DNA from: Penium margaritaceum
Lineage: Eukaryota; Streptophyta; Zygnematophyceae; Desmidiales; Peniaceae
Assembly: GCA_023375785.1 (NCBI GenBank)
Contig: SZWC01006776.1
Location: 37,418 to 88,248, forward strand
Direction: 5' to 3'
DNA length: 50,831 nt
Part shown: positions 10,234 to 21,244 of the stretch, one piece after another
Layout: every line of letters starts with the position of its first letter
Position numbering within the stretch: the stretch's first letter is position 1
The notes under the pieces: model-generated
Told to the model about the DNA's origin: nothing
Seen by the model: the letters and a program-made list of their open reading frames with translations, nothing else
Databases searched by the model: none
Translations under genes and position numbers: made by a program

Positions 10234-11226
10234 TGTATTTTTGCCCCTTAGCATGCCCGAGTGAGACGCCGGAATGCGTCAACAAGAAGCTGAAGGGGGA
10301 AACTCATTGCATTTTATCTAGATGCATGGAAAATGATACAAATTCAGATGGGATCAAAGAATTTGAAAGAGGACAAGTTGCTGAATCTGGTGGAAGTTCA
10401 ATCACCGGAATTCGAAAAGTAACGAGGGAGATATGGGCTTCCAAAAAAGGGGTGTGCGTGGCAGCTATGGGAGTCGACCGCGATTCATCTGTTGGTAGAA
10501 AATCCACCATAACAAGTAACAAAGGTACATATGGTGATTTAGTCCCGGAAGACTACCGAGGCACCCCCTGGATAACATCTACCGGAACTAGTAGAGCAGG
10601 TTGCTACTGAGGGACTTGGCCAAAATCCTGGCTTGGAGTCCGAGACTTAGTAGTACAGTTTTTTACTGAGGGACACAGCCGAAATTCTGACTACACGTCT
10701 GCAGACAGGTTTCAAACAACTTCAATTCCCATCGCCAAACTCGATGAATAACTCATGAAATTCCATCCCAAAAGCACAGGGGATACTGCTACTACGTGTA
10801 TGTACATTTGTGCCTCCGGAAAGGTGTTTTTGATGGATCCTTGATGTGCAAGGGTGCTTTGACGGATGGGCACCACGCGCACCACTAACTGAGCAGCTGG
10901 ATTGGTGTGCCGCGTTTTGGCTGATGTAGCAGGAGCTCTGGTTAACCAAATTGCACGCCATTTAGTTTGTTGGGAAGCTTGGAATAGCCCTACAAATCAT
11001 CAGTTCATGTCCATTTAAAAAAAAAAAAAAACCTCCTGCAAAATGTTTTTATTTCCTTCGCAAAAGTGACTGTCTTGCAACTCTATCCAACTCCCACAAA
11101 CATAGTGTGAGACGACCAGAAGGCTTACTCTTAGACTCAGAACTTGCACAAAACAATGCTGTGAACACAGTGAAGACCCGTCAAGGCACGTTGGTACTAA
11201 AACCACAGAGTGGCGGTTTTCTGACA
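10234..11226 (+). repeat. 3' LTR of C3
   Basis: Starts TGTATTTTTGCCCCT and ends near CTGACA. It is longer than the 5' LTR by about 90 bases through indels, including an extra block around 10530-10680. Confidence 0.6.
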
Positions 11227-11261
11227 GACTCAACTATGCTCGTCTCATGTGAGTTATTTTC

Positions 11262-11345
11262 TATGATTACACCATGTGGGTGAATGGTTAACTTGGCCAA
11301 GTGAGATGTCACGAGTTCAATCCTGGGCCTATGGACATCTTGGTT
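11262..11345 (+). repeat. Possible tRNA-derived SINE head
   Basis: GTGGGTGAATGGTTAA (A-box-like) followed about 30 bases later by GAGTTCAATCCTGG (close to the B-box GGTTCGANTCC) has the spacing of a pol III internal promoter as found in plant tRNA-derived SINEs. I saw neither a clear 3' tail nor a target duplication. Confidence 0.35.
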
Positions 11346-12850
11346 CTTATGGAAGCTTCCAAGAAAGAATGCCCATAAATCTTGGAAGCTACAGGGTTGG
11401 TCTGCCATCTTGGCACTAGGATATTTATGTATCAAGCCCACAACACAAGTCTATTGGTGATGTGGCTGAGTCAAGCCATTGCTCATGAATGTGCTTTTGA
11501 CTTATAGGACTGGACAGAAATGTACAAAAGGGTGTGCCGTGCATGCTGATCAATGAATCCTTTCTTGATGCTCTCTTGAGCATTGAGGAATTCAAATATA
11601 ATTCTAAAGCAGTAGTACTTTTGAAGGTGAAGTGTGTTATAGATGACTACAAAGGAGGACGTTGTAAAAACCTTTGTGAGTTTCTTTGGATTTGTGGCTT
11701 CTGTGCAAGAGGTGGTTAGCTCAATAGCTAACATTATGCAGTAGCTCTGCAGCAGTCACATTAGGGTAAAGCACAATACAATATCAGCAGTAGTGATTAG
11801 TACTCGCAATCAGTAGCACCCTCATGCCGCAAGCATGCGGTGCAAGCGGCAATGAACAGTGACAGAGCATTGAGCGTTAGCAGTAGTCACAGAAGCAAGG
11901 AGAAACCATAGCCTACATCATGCTGAAACATCCTTGCGTAGTAGGAGCAACAACGACAGTAGCAACAAGATTGAGTAGCTTGCATGTCTAGTAGTAGTAG
12001 CAGAAGTGTTGCGGACCTTGTAGGTGGATCAGCAAACATTACAAAGCCACTGTTGTGGGGAACAGACTTGTATCGTAGTATTGCAAATTACCTTTGCAGT
12101 TGCCTCATTCACCGTTAATGTCAGAAAACAAGGCACTTTTTTTTGCTTCCTCCCCGACAGTAGTAGTCTTCTCACTGGCACCTCTCATCGAGGTACCCGA
12201 CCAATTGATAGCATACAAGCGATACACACGTAAAAACATAGCCACGCGATTGTGAGGGTGGCGTGCCTCGGTCTTGGTCTTATCGGAATTGAGCCAGTCA
12301 ATAGTAAAAAAAAAGAGAAAAGGAAAATCCAGAGAGCACTCAAGTATGTAGGGGATTTTTTCGTAACCTTTTCAAAAAATGAGGGTTTTCATTAGAATAC
12401 AAGGGAATGTGTTTCCTCCTTTTTGTTTTGTTTTGTTTTTTTTTCATATTGATTCCCTTTTAGCTCATGCATGTCAAACACACATGCTTTCCTAGTTGAG
12501 CCAATTCGAGAATTCTGTAATTGGTTTATCTACCACCTAGAGACGATGATCGCTACTCTAACCCTCATTCCACTCTCCTCCTCTGTCCCTCGCCCGATGG
12601 ACACCACTCTTTCCTTCCGCATTGACTCTTCCTGACTTTATGATGCGCCTAGAGATGGTTTTATTTGCCCTCACCTTCTTCATCTGTGATCCTGAGGCAC
12701 GCTAAGGGCGCAGCTGGAACCGCTATCACATAATATTCGTGGCAATGTGCTCCTGTCGTTGGATTTTACACTGCCGAGGGATGACGCAAGAAATGCTCAC
12801 TCTTATCACCAGTTTCCCCCACACATTCTGATACTACCGCCTGCACCACT
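11346..12850. other. No recognised gene
   Basis: Only short unconnected frames and AT-rich sequence with T/A tracts (12300-12450). CAG/GTA-type triplets scattered at 11740-12010 resemble decayed low-complexity DNA. I recognise no domain. Confidence 0.5.
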
Positions 12851-13860
12851 ACCTCATGGTGTTGCTACCTCATGTGATGGGTTTCGTCACCGCCAAGAGA
12901 AATAAAATTTTGTGCCTCGTCATGTCATCAGCCCAGCAGCACATTGACAAGGCATCCAACATCACCCTCTCGTGGGTCCCCTGGCCAGCCTCCTCTATGG
13001 ACGGCTTCTCCACTGCCTGGAGGCAGCACTTTACATGCCTATTCATGAAATCAATTTGACGACGTGGTGACCGAGCAGGCTACGCTTTTTGGCCAGATTC
13101 TTCTTTGGTCACTCTCTACACTATCAGGAGATAGCATTCCACACGCTCATCAACATTCCTTATGATCACATTCGAAGGTTGTGATGTGGCCTTCAACACC
13201 ATCTCTTCATGATGTAGCCATAAGGAAAGTCCCATGGCCAGCCTCTATGCTGCTGGGACACGGCACTATCCGTCCTCATTCTTCTTATCCCCACAGGCAT
13301 GGCCCTCTTCTACCATAGCAGGGGCGTCCTGGATGTCCCTGCCACTTCAATGGAGATGGACGCTATGGTTGGTGCCAGTGTTGTTGGCTCCCTATTGAGT
13401 GAAATTCATCCGAGATTCAACCCCAAAGCTTCCTTGCCCTCCAAAGCCAACAAATCTCCTTTATTCCACCAGACCCCTAATCAGAGCTCTCAAGATCTTC
13501 TACTACAAGCTCCACATTCTGAGGCAGATGATGCAGCATCTCATTATTAACTTCTGCTCGGAGCAGTTTGATTACTTCTCTCTTGAGTCGGAGTCCTCTC
13601 CCTCCTCTTGATCGTCTTCATCTAAGGGAGCTTCTACAGTTGGCCTGGACCTTCCATCTCAGTCCACGGTTATCCTCTCCATCTTTCAATCCTCTCTTGT
13701 CATGCCAATGATGGTTGAGCCACTCTCCATTTCCTCCTCCAGTCAATCTCATGCTCAACAACATTGTGAACCTACAACACATCATGTCCTTCTTCTCATC
13801 AGCGTGTTTCTGTCTCCACTGGCTTTGGTTGTTTTGCCCGTCGAGGGAGAATGTTTTCAT
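12851..13860 (+). pseudogene. Unidentified decayed coding-like segment ending at a PPT-like motif
   Basis: Medium open stretches in shifting plus-strand frames cover about 12856-13611 and 13702-13944, with Pro/Ser-rich sequence. At 13840-13855 the motif GTCGAGGGAGAATGTT resembles a copia polypurine tract plus LTR start (compare C2 at 46273-46286). A badly decayed retroelement is a reasonable reading, but no pol motif could be found. Confidence 0.25.
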
Positions 13861-13995
13861 CCATCTACTCCAATATTGACTACATCAATGAGCATCAAGG
13901 ATGGAATAAGAGCACCAGGTGCAGTCCCCACTGCATTAGTATGAACAGACCAATGTTTCCCTCGATGCCTGTTGTAGGATCCCTACATCGACAAC

Positions 13996-14021
13996 GTAGC
14001 AACGACCTACATCGTTGCTAC
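13996..14021. repeat. Perfect 10-bp inverted repeat
   Basis: GTAGCAACGA, a six-base spacer, then TCGTTGCTAC. There is no neighbouring gene from which to infer a role. Confidence 0.8.
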
Positions 14022-14579
14022 TTTCTTGCATTTTATGGCCAAAAAACAACCGGGGACACCAAAATTTGGCCATTTTGGAGACTTGGGAACTCGCATTAAT
14101 TGACATTTCATGTCTGCGCTTGATGCATCCGCCGTATGAGCCTACTTTGACAAATAAGCCACAGCATTTTCTGCACTGCACCATGCAATTAGACCTCCAT
14201 GCATGCATTGTATAGGATAGCCATGACTAGAAATTTATTGGTTGATTAAAAAATCATTGGTTTGTCCAAATTCAGCAAAAGAGTAGCATTGAATTGTTCA
14301 ACGTCCAGGTGTACAATCTGTCCACCAATAGACTGGATATATGTTTTGGAGCTTTTTTAACGCGATAGAAAGAATACGAATCATACAAACCCACAATGAA
14401 AGCATTGGATTCTTCTTTCATTTTCATAACGCGATAACATCAGAAGTGACATGATGATGGGGAGTCTCACATGAGGCAAAAAAGTCATTTGAGTCCAATA
14501 AAAACATTGGAATCATGTTTCTTGTGGCTCCACCATCGGTTCACGCCATCTAATCACAGTTCACACACTTTTTTCATGA

Positions 14580-14640
14580 CGTTATAAAAAAAAAAGTAAA
14601 AAAAGAAAAAAACAACAACAACAACAACAAAAACAAAACA
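14580..14640. repeat. A-rich tract with an (AAC)n microsatellite
   Basis: TTATAAAAAA is followed by A-runs and about seven AAC units, ending just before the hAT-like coding region. It could be promoter DNA, but position is the only hint. Confidence 0.6.
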
Positions 14641-14801
14641 ATGACCTCGTACCATCTAACTGAGACGACAGCGGATGTGCACTGGTGCATGGATCATACA
14701 CCACGGCTCAAGTATCGCCGAGATGGTTCATAGCTCATCGGTGGTGGTAACACACTACCCTTCCGCTCATTGCCTGTTGCAACACTTACTGACGCACCAA
14801 G

Positions 14802-17521
14802 ATGGCGTCCCAACCATCCAGGTCCCCTTCTCAGCTGTCAAGGGATACCTCTGCCACTGGCACAACCCAGTCACCAGTTCCATCATTTGGTGAGAGGGAT
14901 GCCTCCTTTGATGCATCCCGGTGGAATCTACCTCAAAAACGCCATTGTAGCGGAGACTACCTCACAAAGGAGTTGAACAAGCACTGCGAGCCCATCTCCA
15001 CAAAGACCAAGAAAGTCGACTAGAGATGCGGATCATGTGGCACCGTCAAGTCTGGGACATCTGACGGAATCTGCGGCCATTTCAGCGGCGACAACCACAA
15101 TAGTAGGAAGTGCCTATACGCACCACCCACAGCTTGAGACGCACTTGTCTTAGACCGTGAGGCTGCCCCACCTACTGGATGGAAACCTAGCAATGTCCAG
15201 CTGTACAAGGAACTTGAACCAGAATGGGGAACGAAAGACAAACCTGTGGCTTGGGTGAAGATCAAGGAGAAGCATGAGAGGGAGAGCGCAGTTGCAGCAG
15301 TTGGGGTCATGTTGGAGGCCGACAGTGACAACGACACACCTAACCCTCAACAGTCCAACCGCAATGAAAACCACACCATAACCAGTCTTTTGAAATGGTC
15401 TCCATTTTTTGACATAAAAGAGCATCCTCATTCCAACAGTCGAGCATGGATCATCACCTTGAGCGTGGCCATAAAAACAGGTGCTGGCTTAACATATTCA
15501 AGCTCATGGCTATCCAAGTAGCACCAATCTCCTTTTGCCATGAATCGGTGATGCTGGAGGTGCCAAAATCTGCTCGCAAAACCACCTCTAGCTTCAGGCC
15601 ACCTAGCCATACTAGACTTGTAAAGGACCTACTCCCGAAGCTGGGGGAGCTCGATGCTTCATAGAAGCAGGCCTGGGATATTTATGGCTGTTCTGGAGCC
15701 GTGGACGAGTGGTCTGACCTCCAGGTCAGACCCATGTACAAGGCAATGGCCTGCAATGCCCAAGGGTCCATCCACCTCTTTTCCCATGATGCCAATAGCT
15801 TCAGCCGGGACGCAGATCATACCGCCAGCATGATTGAAGCCACCGACATCGTGGGGGTTGACAAGGTGGTTTCTGTGATTTATGACAACACATCCACCAA
15901 CAATAAAGCATTCACCAACCTCAAGGAAAAGTACATGCAGCTGTTTTGCCAAGGGTGCTGCACGCACAACATTGACCTTGTCATGGAAGACATTGCAAAG
16001 ACCGAATGGGGTGCGGCCATCATTGGCCAATGCAAGGAGGTGGTGTTGTATATGTGGAAAAATGACTTGCTTTGCTGCTGGATTCGTGAATGGACTGGCA
16101 GTAAGATGCTTGTACCACGCTTTGAGACAAGGTTTTACTTCCGCCTTTAAGATGGTCGACCGCCTGCTTGACTAAAAAGAGGACCTGGAGACTATGGTGG
16201 AAAGAGATCTATGGAAGCAGATGGAGATTAGGAGGGATGCGGGCTTCAAATTGAGGAAGAAGGAGGTGTGGCGCCTCATCCGTTGCCATGTCTTATGGAT
16301 TCAAAAACACCAACTCGGATATCTTCTGGAGCCACTGGTGCGAGCATTGCAAGTGGTAGACAGAAGAGGTGGTTCAGCAGGTAAGATCTATGAGGGCATT
16401 CTGTACTGTTCTGAAGTGCTGAAATTTCTGTGTGAGAAGAGGGGTAGGAAGCCATCCAAAGTGGCAAAGTCTCATGTGCACTTTTCCCTGGCCAGGCTCA
16501 ATGCATGCTGGACAAAGGACATGTCATGTCTGCTGTATAATACAGCAAGATGCATGCATCCCGAGCACTTCGATAACGATCTTTCACTAATCACTGCAAC
16601 CATACAAGCATGGCAAGCTGTGATGGATGCACTTGTGCCGGCTGAGACACATGATGACCTGCTGCACGAGATATCAACATTCCAGAGAGGCTAAGTCATG
16701 GTCAGCCCAGTTCCTCTTATCACTGAATCCAAAAATGTGAGACCATGGCTACTGTGGCAAAGTTGCAGTAAAGGAGCATGACCCCAGTGGAATGGCACAT
16801 TAACTACATGCACTGCATGCCCACATTGGATGACCTTGCTCTGAAGGTTTTGTCTCAACCGTGTTCACCTTCTGAATGTTCTCCCCACATGAGCTTATGC
16901 ACACTGCATGTAGAAACTGCTTGCTAGTGTCAACGCTGGAGCTGCTCGTCCATTGCAATGTGAGCTTGCACAAGCACTATGGCAAGAGGACCGGGTGAGA
17001 AACAAAGCAGCACACAATAGCAGAAGATGGAGAAATAGAACCAGAAGCAGATGATGGAGAGGTCAATGAAGAATACAGGGAGATCGTGGAGGAGGGAGAG
17101 GAGGTGTAACTCCTAAATGTGGGTGATGAGGACAGCAGTGACATTGGGAAGGAGGAGGATGAAGAGGATGGATTCAATAAAGTGGAGGGAGATGATGGTG
17201 TCGTGGAAGTGCAAGAAAACATCCATGTTCTCATCGACACGCCCATGCTGCTGCATGCTCGTCGTTTACACATGTGGCCAGAGACCCTGTTATGGTTTCT
17301 GGCAGTATGCAGAGCAGCCGCAACCAGAAAATACATGCAGCAGCTGCTGGGGCAGATGCAACAGCAGGAGCAGCAGCCGGAACTTCCCAACTTGCAATAG
17401 CACCTACAACTCCAACACCTATAGTAGAGACAATGTATGCAACTCAAGTAGAACCTATGATAGAAGTCACTCATGGCACAGATGCAACACCAAAAATGCC
17501 TACTACTCAAGCAGATGAGGG
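14802..17521 (+). pseudogene. hAT transposase (DUF659 type) pseudogene, main part
   Basis: From an ATG at 14802 the frame gives a Ser/Pro-rich start and then a BED-like finger region (CGSCGT, then CGHF, then HNSRKC, about 15026-15113). After a shift at about 15450-15490 comes the DUF659 core with VDEWSDLQVRPMYKAMACN, VVSVIYDNTSTNNKAF and CQGCCTHNIDLVMEDI, which hold the conserved DxWxD and the TDN/AHC-equivalent blocks. A further shift leads to a helical segment (16194-16694) and the dimerisation motif LALKVLSQPCSPSEC (about 16838-16882), then an acidic tail and a Gln/Thr-rich end. Stops include TAG at 15021, TGA near 15135, TAG near 15662, and TAA before KEDLETMV. C1 interrupts it at 17521. 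Confidence 0.8.
17517..17521 (+). repeat. Target-site duplication of C1, left copy
   Basis: GAGGG directly before the LTR TG; the same five bases occur at 24971-24975. Five bases is the standard copia duplication length. Confidence 0.9.
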
Positions 17522-18168
17522 TGAGAAATTGCTAGGAGGCTTCCTAACCTTGCTGCTGCTGATGTGGGGACAGTGTCCAATCAGCTAGCGCACTAGCAAG
17601 CAAGCAAGTGCAAGAAACAGCAAGGATCAGGCTAGGGAGACGCGCAAAGTCTCATAAGCTCCAATAGCTTAGTAATGCAGAGAGACATGACAACTGACAA
17701 GCAAGCAGCATGAATACCTGCCGCGGCACACGGCGGGTGACGCACGTGGCAGTGTCAGTTTTTTCCTAAAACCGGCTCAAAACCACTGTTTTGGCCGCAA
17801 CTCTGCGTACAGGCATCCAAACGCAAGTCCGCTTGAACCTAGAGATGCGAAATCTCAACCCGGACACTATGACTGGTCACACGCACAAGTCTAGCATCGA
17901 TCGGTGGAAGGACAATGCAAAACATGCAGATCGGGCTCGAGAGCCAGTCCACCGAGAAAACTCTAGCGTCTGCATAAAAACTGCAGAGCACCCCAGCAAG
18001 CACCCGGGACGTCGTGGCAGCCGTCTGGTAGCTGCTGGTGGATGGATCCACCAACCGTCAGTGCTCTGGCGCCAGCTGGGCCTGCATCAGGGATCTGCAC
18101 GAGCATGGACATGGCCGAGTGGTCACGGTAAGCTATAAATATGCACGAATACAACTCACATCACAACA
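17522..18168 (-). repeat. 3' LTR of C1
   Basis: 647 bases bounded by TGAGAAATT and CACAACA, collinear with 24323-24970 end to end. The element's sense strand is minus, so this is the downstream LTR. Confidence 0.92.
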
Positions 18169-18180
18169 CTCCCCCATGAC
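18169..18180 (-). other. Polypurine tract of C1
   Basis: The minus strand reads GTCATGGGGGAG and abuts the 3' LTR. Confidence 0.85.
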
Positions 18181-18266
18181 CCGATGGTACACATGTCCAT
18201 ACACGTGCATAACTGACACAGGTGTACAACAAGATGCTCAAAAGTCCATGCTCACACACCCCACTC

Positions 18267-18908
18267 TCAGCCACTCTCAGGCAAGGGACGTAGCCCGACA
18301 AAACAAAGCGCCACCATGAACTTTCCACGTGCAAGTGCCTTGGTCAAGAAGTCGGCCCGCTGCATGCCCGTGCCGACCCAGATAATGGAGATCACTTGTC
18401 GCTCCACAAGATCATGCACAAAGTGATGCTCAATAGCAATGTGCTTTGTGCGTGCATGAAACACACCAGAGTTCTCTACAATGACAAGAGCACTCTGGTT
18501 GTCACAGCGCAGAACAATGCAAGGCACAGACTGACACAACTCACAAAATAGACGCTGTAGCCACACCGCCTCAGCAGCCCCAACCCCCAAAGCAACATAC
18601 TCAGCCTCTGATGAGCTACGTGCGATACAACCTTGCTTGCCACTACGCCACGACACAGCGGTGCCACCAAGCAGGAACACGTATCCTGTCCGACTGCGCC
18701 CATCAGGACTCAACGCCCAGTCACTGTCTGTGTAGCCATTGACTACCACCAAACACTGCCGTCCAAAGTAGAGTCCGAGGTACGGTGTGGACACCACGTA
18801 CCGCACCACTCGTACTGCCGCATGAAGGGCTCTCGCCCGAGGACACTGTGAAAACCGTGCAAGGAGGTTGACGGCAAAGGCAATGTCGGGTCGTGTGGTA
18901 GTGGCCAA
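18267..18908 (-). CDS. RNase H domain of C1 (open but part of a dead pol)
   Basis: An uninterrupted 213-codon stretch. It begins at the TTRPDIAFAVNLLARF block that ends RT and continues through the copia RNase H with Asp in YTDSDW, Glu in SSSEAEYVAL, Asp in CDNQSA and Asp in ADFLTKAL, so all four acidic catalytic residues can be pointed to. The enzyme degrades the RNA strand of the RNA-DNA hybrid during reverse transcription. It follows the RT remnant in a shifted frame, so it would not be made as part of an intact polyprotein. Confidence 0.85.
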   Translation of the reverse strand: MATTTRPDIAFAVNLLARFSQCPRARALHAAVRVVRYVVSTPYLGLYFGRQCLVVVNGYTDSDWALSPDGRSRTGYVFLLGGTAVSWRSGKQGCIARSSSEAEYVALGVGAAEAVWLQRLFCELCQSVPCIVLRCDNQSALVIVENSGVFHARTKHIAIEHHFVHDLVERQVISIIWVGTGMQRADFLTKALARGKFMVALCFVGLRPLPESG

Positions 18909-19791
18909 TCAGCGACAAACGTGTGAGAAAGAGGGACGGGTCAGCGTCACTCTGTACGTAACCGGCACGTGTCAATGTACCAGTGATCTCCAAGTTCTAG
19001 CACCTAGGTGACTGTTTCAGGCCGTACAAGGCCTTGCGCAAGCGCCAGACCTTGTCCCCGACCTCGAATCCAGGTGGTCGGACCATGTAGATCTCCTCCT
19101 CTAAGGTGCCATGGAAGAACGTGTTGTTCACGTCCATCTGGTGTAGCTCCCAGTCGTGGTGAACAACAACCCCGAACAGAGCACGAGCGGTGGTCATGCG
19201 GCCAACGGATGCAAAGGTGTCAGTGAAAACTACTCCCTCAACCTGCGAGAACCCCTTGGCCGTCAGGCGAGCCTTGTAGTGATCCAGTGTGCCATCAGGC
19301 TTCACCTTCTTGCGAAAGACCCACTTAGCCTGTACAACCTTCCGCCCAGGCGAGAGGTCGACAGGCTCATAGACACCGTGCTCAAGGATGGCTCTCAGCT
19401 CATCCTCACAAGCAGCACACCACAGGTATGGATCGTGAGCTGAGAGTGCCTCCTTCAACGTGCCTGGATCAGGCATTGTCAAGGGAGCGCTCTGGGTGGC
19501 GAAGACACACGCCTCCGTACTCGGTCTGACCACGACAAGGTTGGCTGCGGCATCGCAAGCAACCAAGAACTCTTGAGAGACCAACTCGTGGCCGACAGGA
19601 CATGCTGGGTGCACCTCAGTGTAGTCTGCCTGGACACTCAAGCCAACAGCCTTCGTGCCAGGCTTGCCACTCTAAACACTACGAGTCGGGCGTCTGGACG
19701 CAAAGTCAGCAGTCCGCTGAACCCTAGAGGCCAATGGTCGAAGGCGACCACCGGGCTTGCGAGAGTAGCCCGATGCAGTGCTCACCTCAGG
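18909..19791 (-). pseudogene. Reverse transcriptase of C1, catalytic box deleted
   Basis: The conserved copia RT N-terminal half is clear: ALSAHDPYLWCAACEDELRA, VQAKWVFRKKVKPDGTLDHY, KARLTAKGFSQVEG, then HQMDVNNTFFHG (first catalytic Asp) and KALYGLKQSPRC. A TAG follows at 18997-18999 where Trp is normal. After DADPSLFLT the reading jumps to HYHTTRPDIAF, so the block carrying Y-x-D-D (roughly 100 or more residues) is missing at about 18905-18935. Upstream TAGs are at 19672-19674 and 19792-19794. The decayed copy at 5782-8428 keeps this block, so the deletion is specific to C1 or its sublineage. Confidence 0.88.
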
Positions 19792-20253
19792 CTACCGGGA
19801 AGGCTGCTGAGCCAGAGCCATAGGGGATATGGGTGCATGCATGGGAGTAGGTGTGATGGAGGGGACTGGCACTTGTACGGGATCAGGTGTGCAAGAGGGG
19901 ACCGACACTGGTACGAGATCGGGTGTGCCAGAGGGGACCAACACTGGTACAAGATCGGGTGTGCCAAAGGGGACTGACGCTCGTACGGGATCAGGTGTGG
20001 TACAGGGGACCGGCACAGGCACGAGATCGGGTGCACAAGAGGGATCTGACACCAGCACGGGATCAGGTGTGCCAGAGGGTACTGATGAGGCTACTGGACC
20101 CACAGCCACGATGGCCGGATCGCCAGCAGCCGGAGACCGGACCACAGGTGAGGAGGCCCGGCCGGACCCATCCGTAGGACTAGACTCCGCCATCCGCCGG
20201 GAGGCCACACAAGTAGGAACGTGGTCGGCGGCCAGCGACAGAATGCTAGACAA
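19792..20253 (-). CDS. Pro-rich linker between integrase and RT of C1
   Basis: An open stretch in the same frame as integrase and RT, dominated by 12-residue repeats such as VPSGTPDLVPVL. Copia integrase C-termini are often variable and low in complexity here. The 36-bp tandem array underneath is listed separately. Confidence 0.55.
   Translation of the reverse strand: MSSILSLAADHVPTCVASRRMAESSPTDGSGRASSPVVRSPAAGDPAIVAVGPVASSVPSGTPDPVLVSDPSCAPDLVPVPVPCTTPDPVRASVPFGTPDLVPVLVPSGTPDLVPVSVPSCTPDPVQVPVPSITPTPMHAPISPMALAQQPSR
19862..20077 (-). repeat. Six 36-bp tandem repeats in the C1 linker
   Basis: Units start GGGAC on the plus strand at 19862, 19898, 19934, 19970, 20006 and 20042 with few mismatches and no length change, so the reading frame is kept. 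Related units occur at 8300-8428. Confidence 0.85.
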
Positions 20254-21240
20254 GTTGCGGTAGGTGAGAGCCTCGAAGAAGAGAGCATCTCAAGACTCGA
20301 CAATGCGATGGCGAGCAGGGTCCCAAAAATGCTAGGCCTTCGACCGCGGGGAGATGCCGAGGAAGGTGCACATGCGTCCTCGAGGTGAGACCTTAGACCC
20401 TTGCTGGTCCTCAATGTACCAGACACAGGCGAGGGACCCCCAAACACGAGCGAGACGGAGGTCAGCACGATGGCCAAACCACAACTCGTACAGTGTGACA
20501 TGGTCTGGAAGTGGACCATGAGGCAAGCGGTTCCAGACCCACGTCATGTAGGAGAAGCCCTCAAAGGCAAAGGACTGCGGTAGACCGCACTCAGACTGCA
20601 TAGCGCGAACCGCATCCTCCATGGTGTGGTTTGAACGCCCAGATACACTGTTTTGCTGTGGTGTAGCAGGGGCGGAAAGCTGGTGAAAGATACCGTGCTC
20701 GGCAAAGTAGGCATCCATCTCGCCTAAGAACTCGCCACCACGATCTGAGCGGAATGTGTACACGATATGATGAGACTGACGCTCAGCCATCACAAGCCAC
20801 AGGCAGACCACCAATGCGGCATCGCACTTGTGGCCGAGGTTGTAGAACCACCGCATCTGGGTGAAGTTACCAGTCAGGGTGAGAACTTATCGACCCCGAT
20901 CAGAGAGGGACTCGACTGGGAGAGGACCGAGAAGGTCCGAGTGGACTTACTCTAGTGGGCGCAGCGCCTGGGAGGAGGAGTCAAGGTAAGAGCAGCGATG
21001 CATCTTACCCTAGGCACAAAAAAGACAGTCGGTCTTGGGCGGCTTCTCAAAAGAAATTGCGTCAAGATCGAGGGCTGGCTGAGTGCGAATGAGCTTGGAC
21101 ATAGTGTCTGAGCTCACATGGCAGAGGCAACGATGTAACTAGTGCTGGTGCTCAGGGGAGAGAACACAAGTGACAAACACTCGCGTAGAGGAGAGAGGTA
21201 GAGAAGAAACAGAGGGAGTGCAACGAGACACACGATACAG
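20254..21240 (-). pseudogene. Integrase of C1, broken and missing the third catalytic acid
   Basis: Minus-strand frame with the copia pre-integrase zinc region (MSKLIRTQPALDLDAI, then DCLFCA), first Asp in VHSDLLGP, second Asp in FRSDRGGEF and then QQNSVSGRSNHTMEDA. There the expected Glu (NG-xx-ER-N) reads Gly, so the D,D-35-E triad is incomplete. Stops: TAG 21139-21141, TAG 21010-21012, TAA 20947-20949, TAA 20887-20889, TAG 20332-20334 and TGA 20290-20292. The last is within the conserved V-SRD motif, so Arg CGA probably became TGA. The enzyme would have joined the cDNA to the host chromosome. Confidence 0.85.
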
Positions 21241-21244
21241 ATCA

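Larger units (their letters stand above)
8429..11226 (+). mobile_element. C3: internally deleted copia element, plus strand
   Basis: Two diverged LTRs (8429-9330 and 10234-11226) flank about 900 bases holding a primer site, a Gag (UBN2-like) fragment, an RNase H C-terminal fragment and a polypurine tract. Protease, integrase and most of RT are gone, so C3 is a non-autonomous or dead deletion derivative. The bases outside the LTRs (GGTGC and GACTC) do not match, so no target duplication is preserved. Confidence 0.7.

Noticed and set aside
8424-11231. Target duplication for C3
   Set aside because: GGTGC and GACTC do not match; no shifted pair within a few bases was convincing, so either decay or rearrangement at one end.
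11700-11760. Possible tRNA gene (GGTGGTTAGCTCAATAGC)
   Set aside because: Resembles a D-arm/A-box, but no acceptor stem, anticodon arm or T-arm could be paired.
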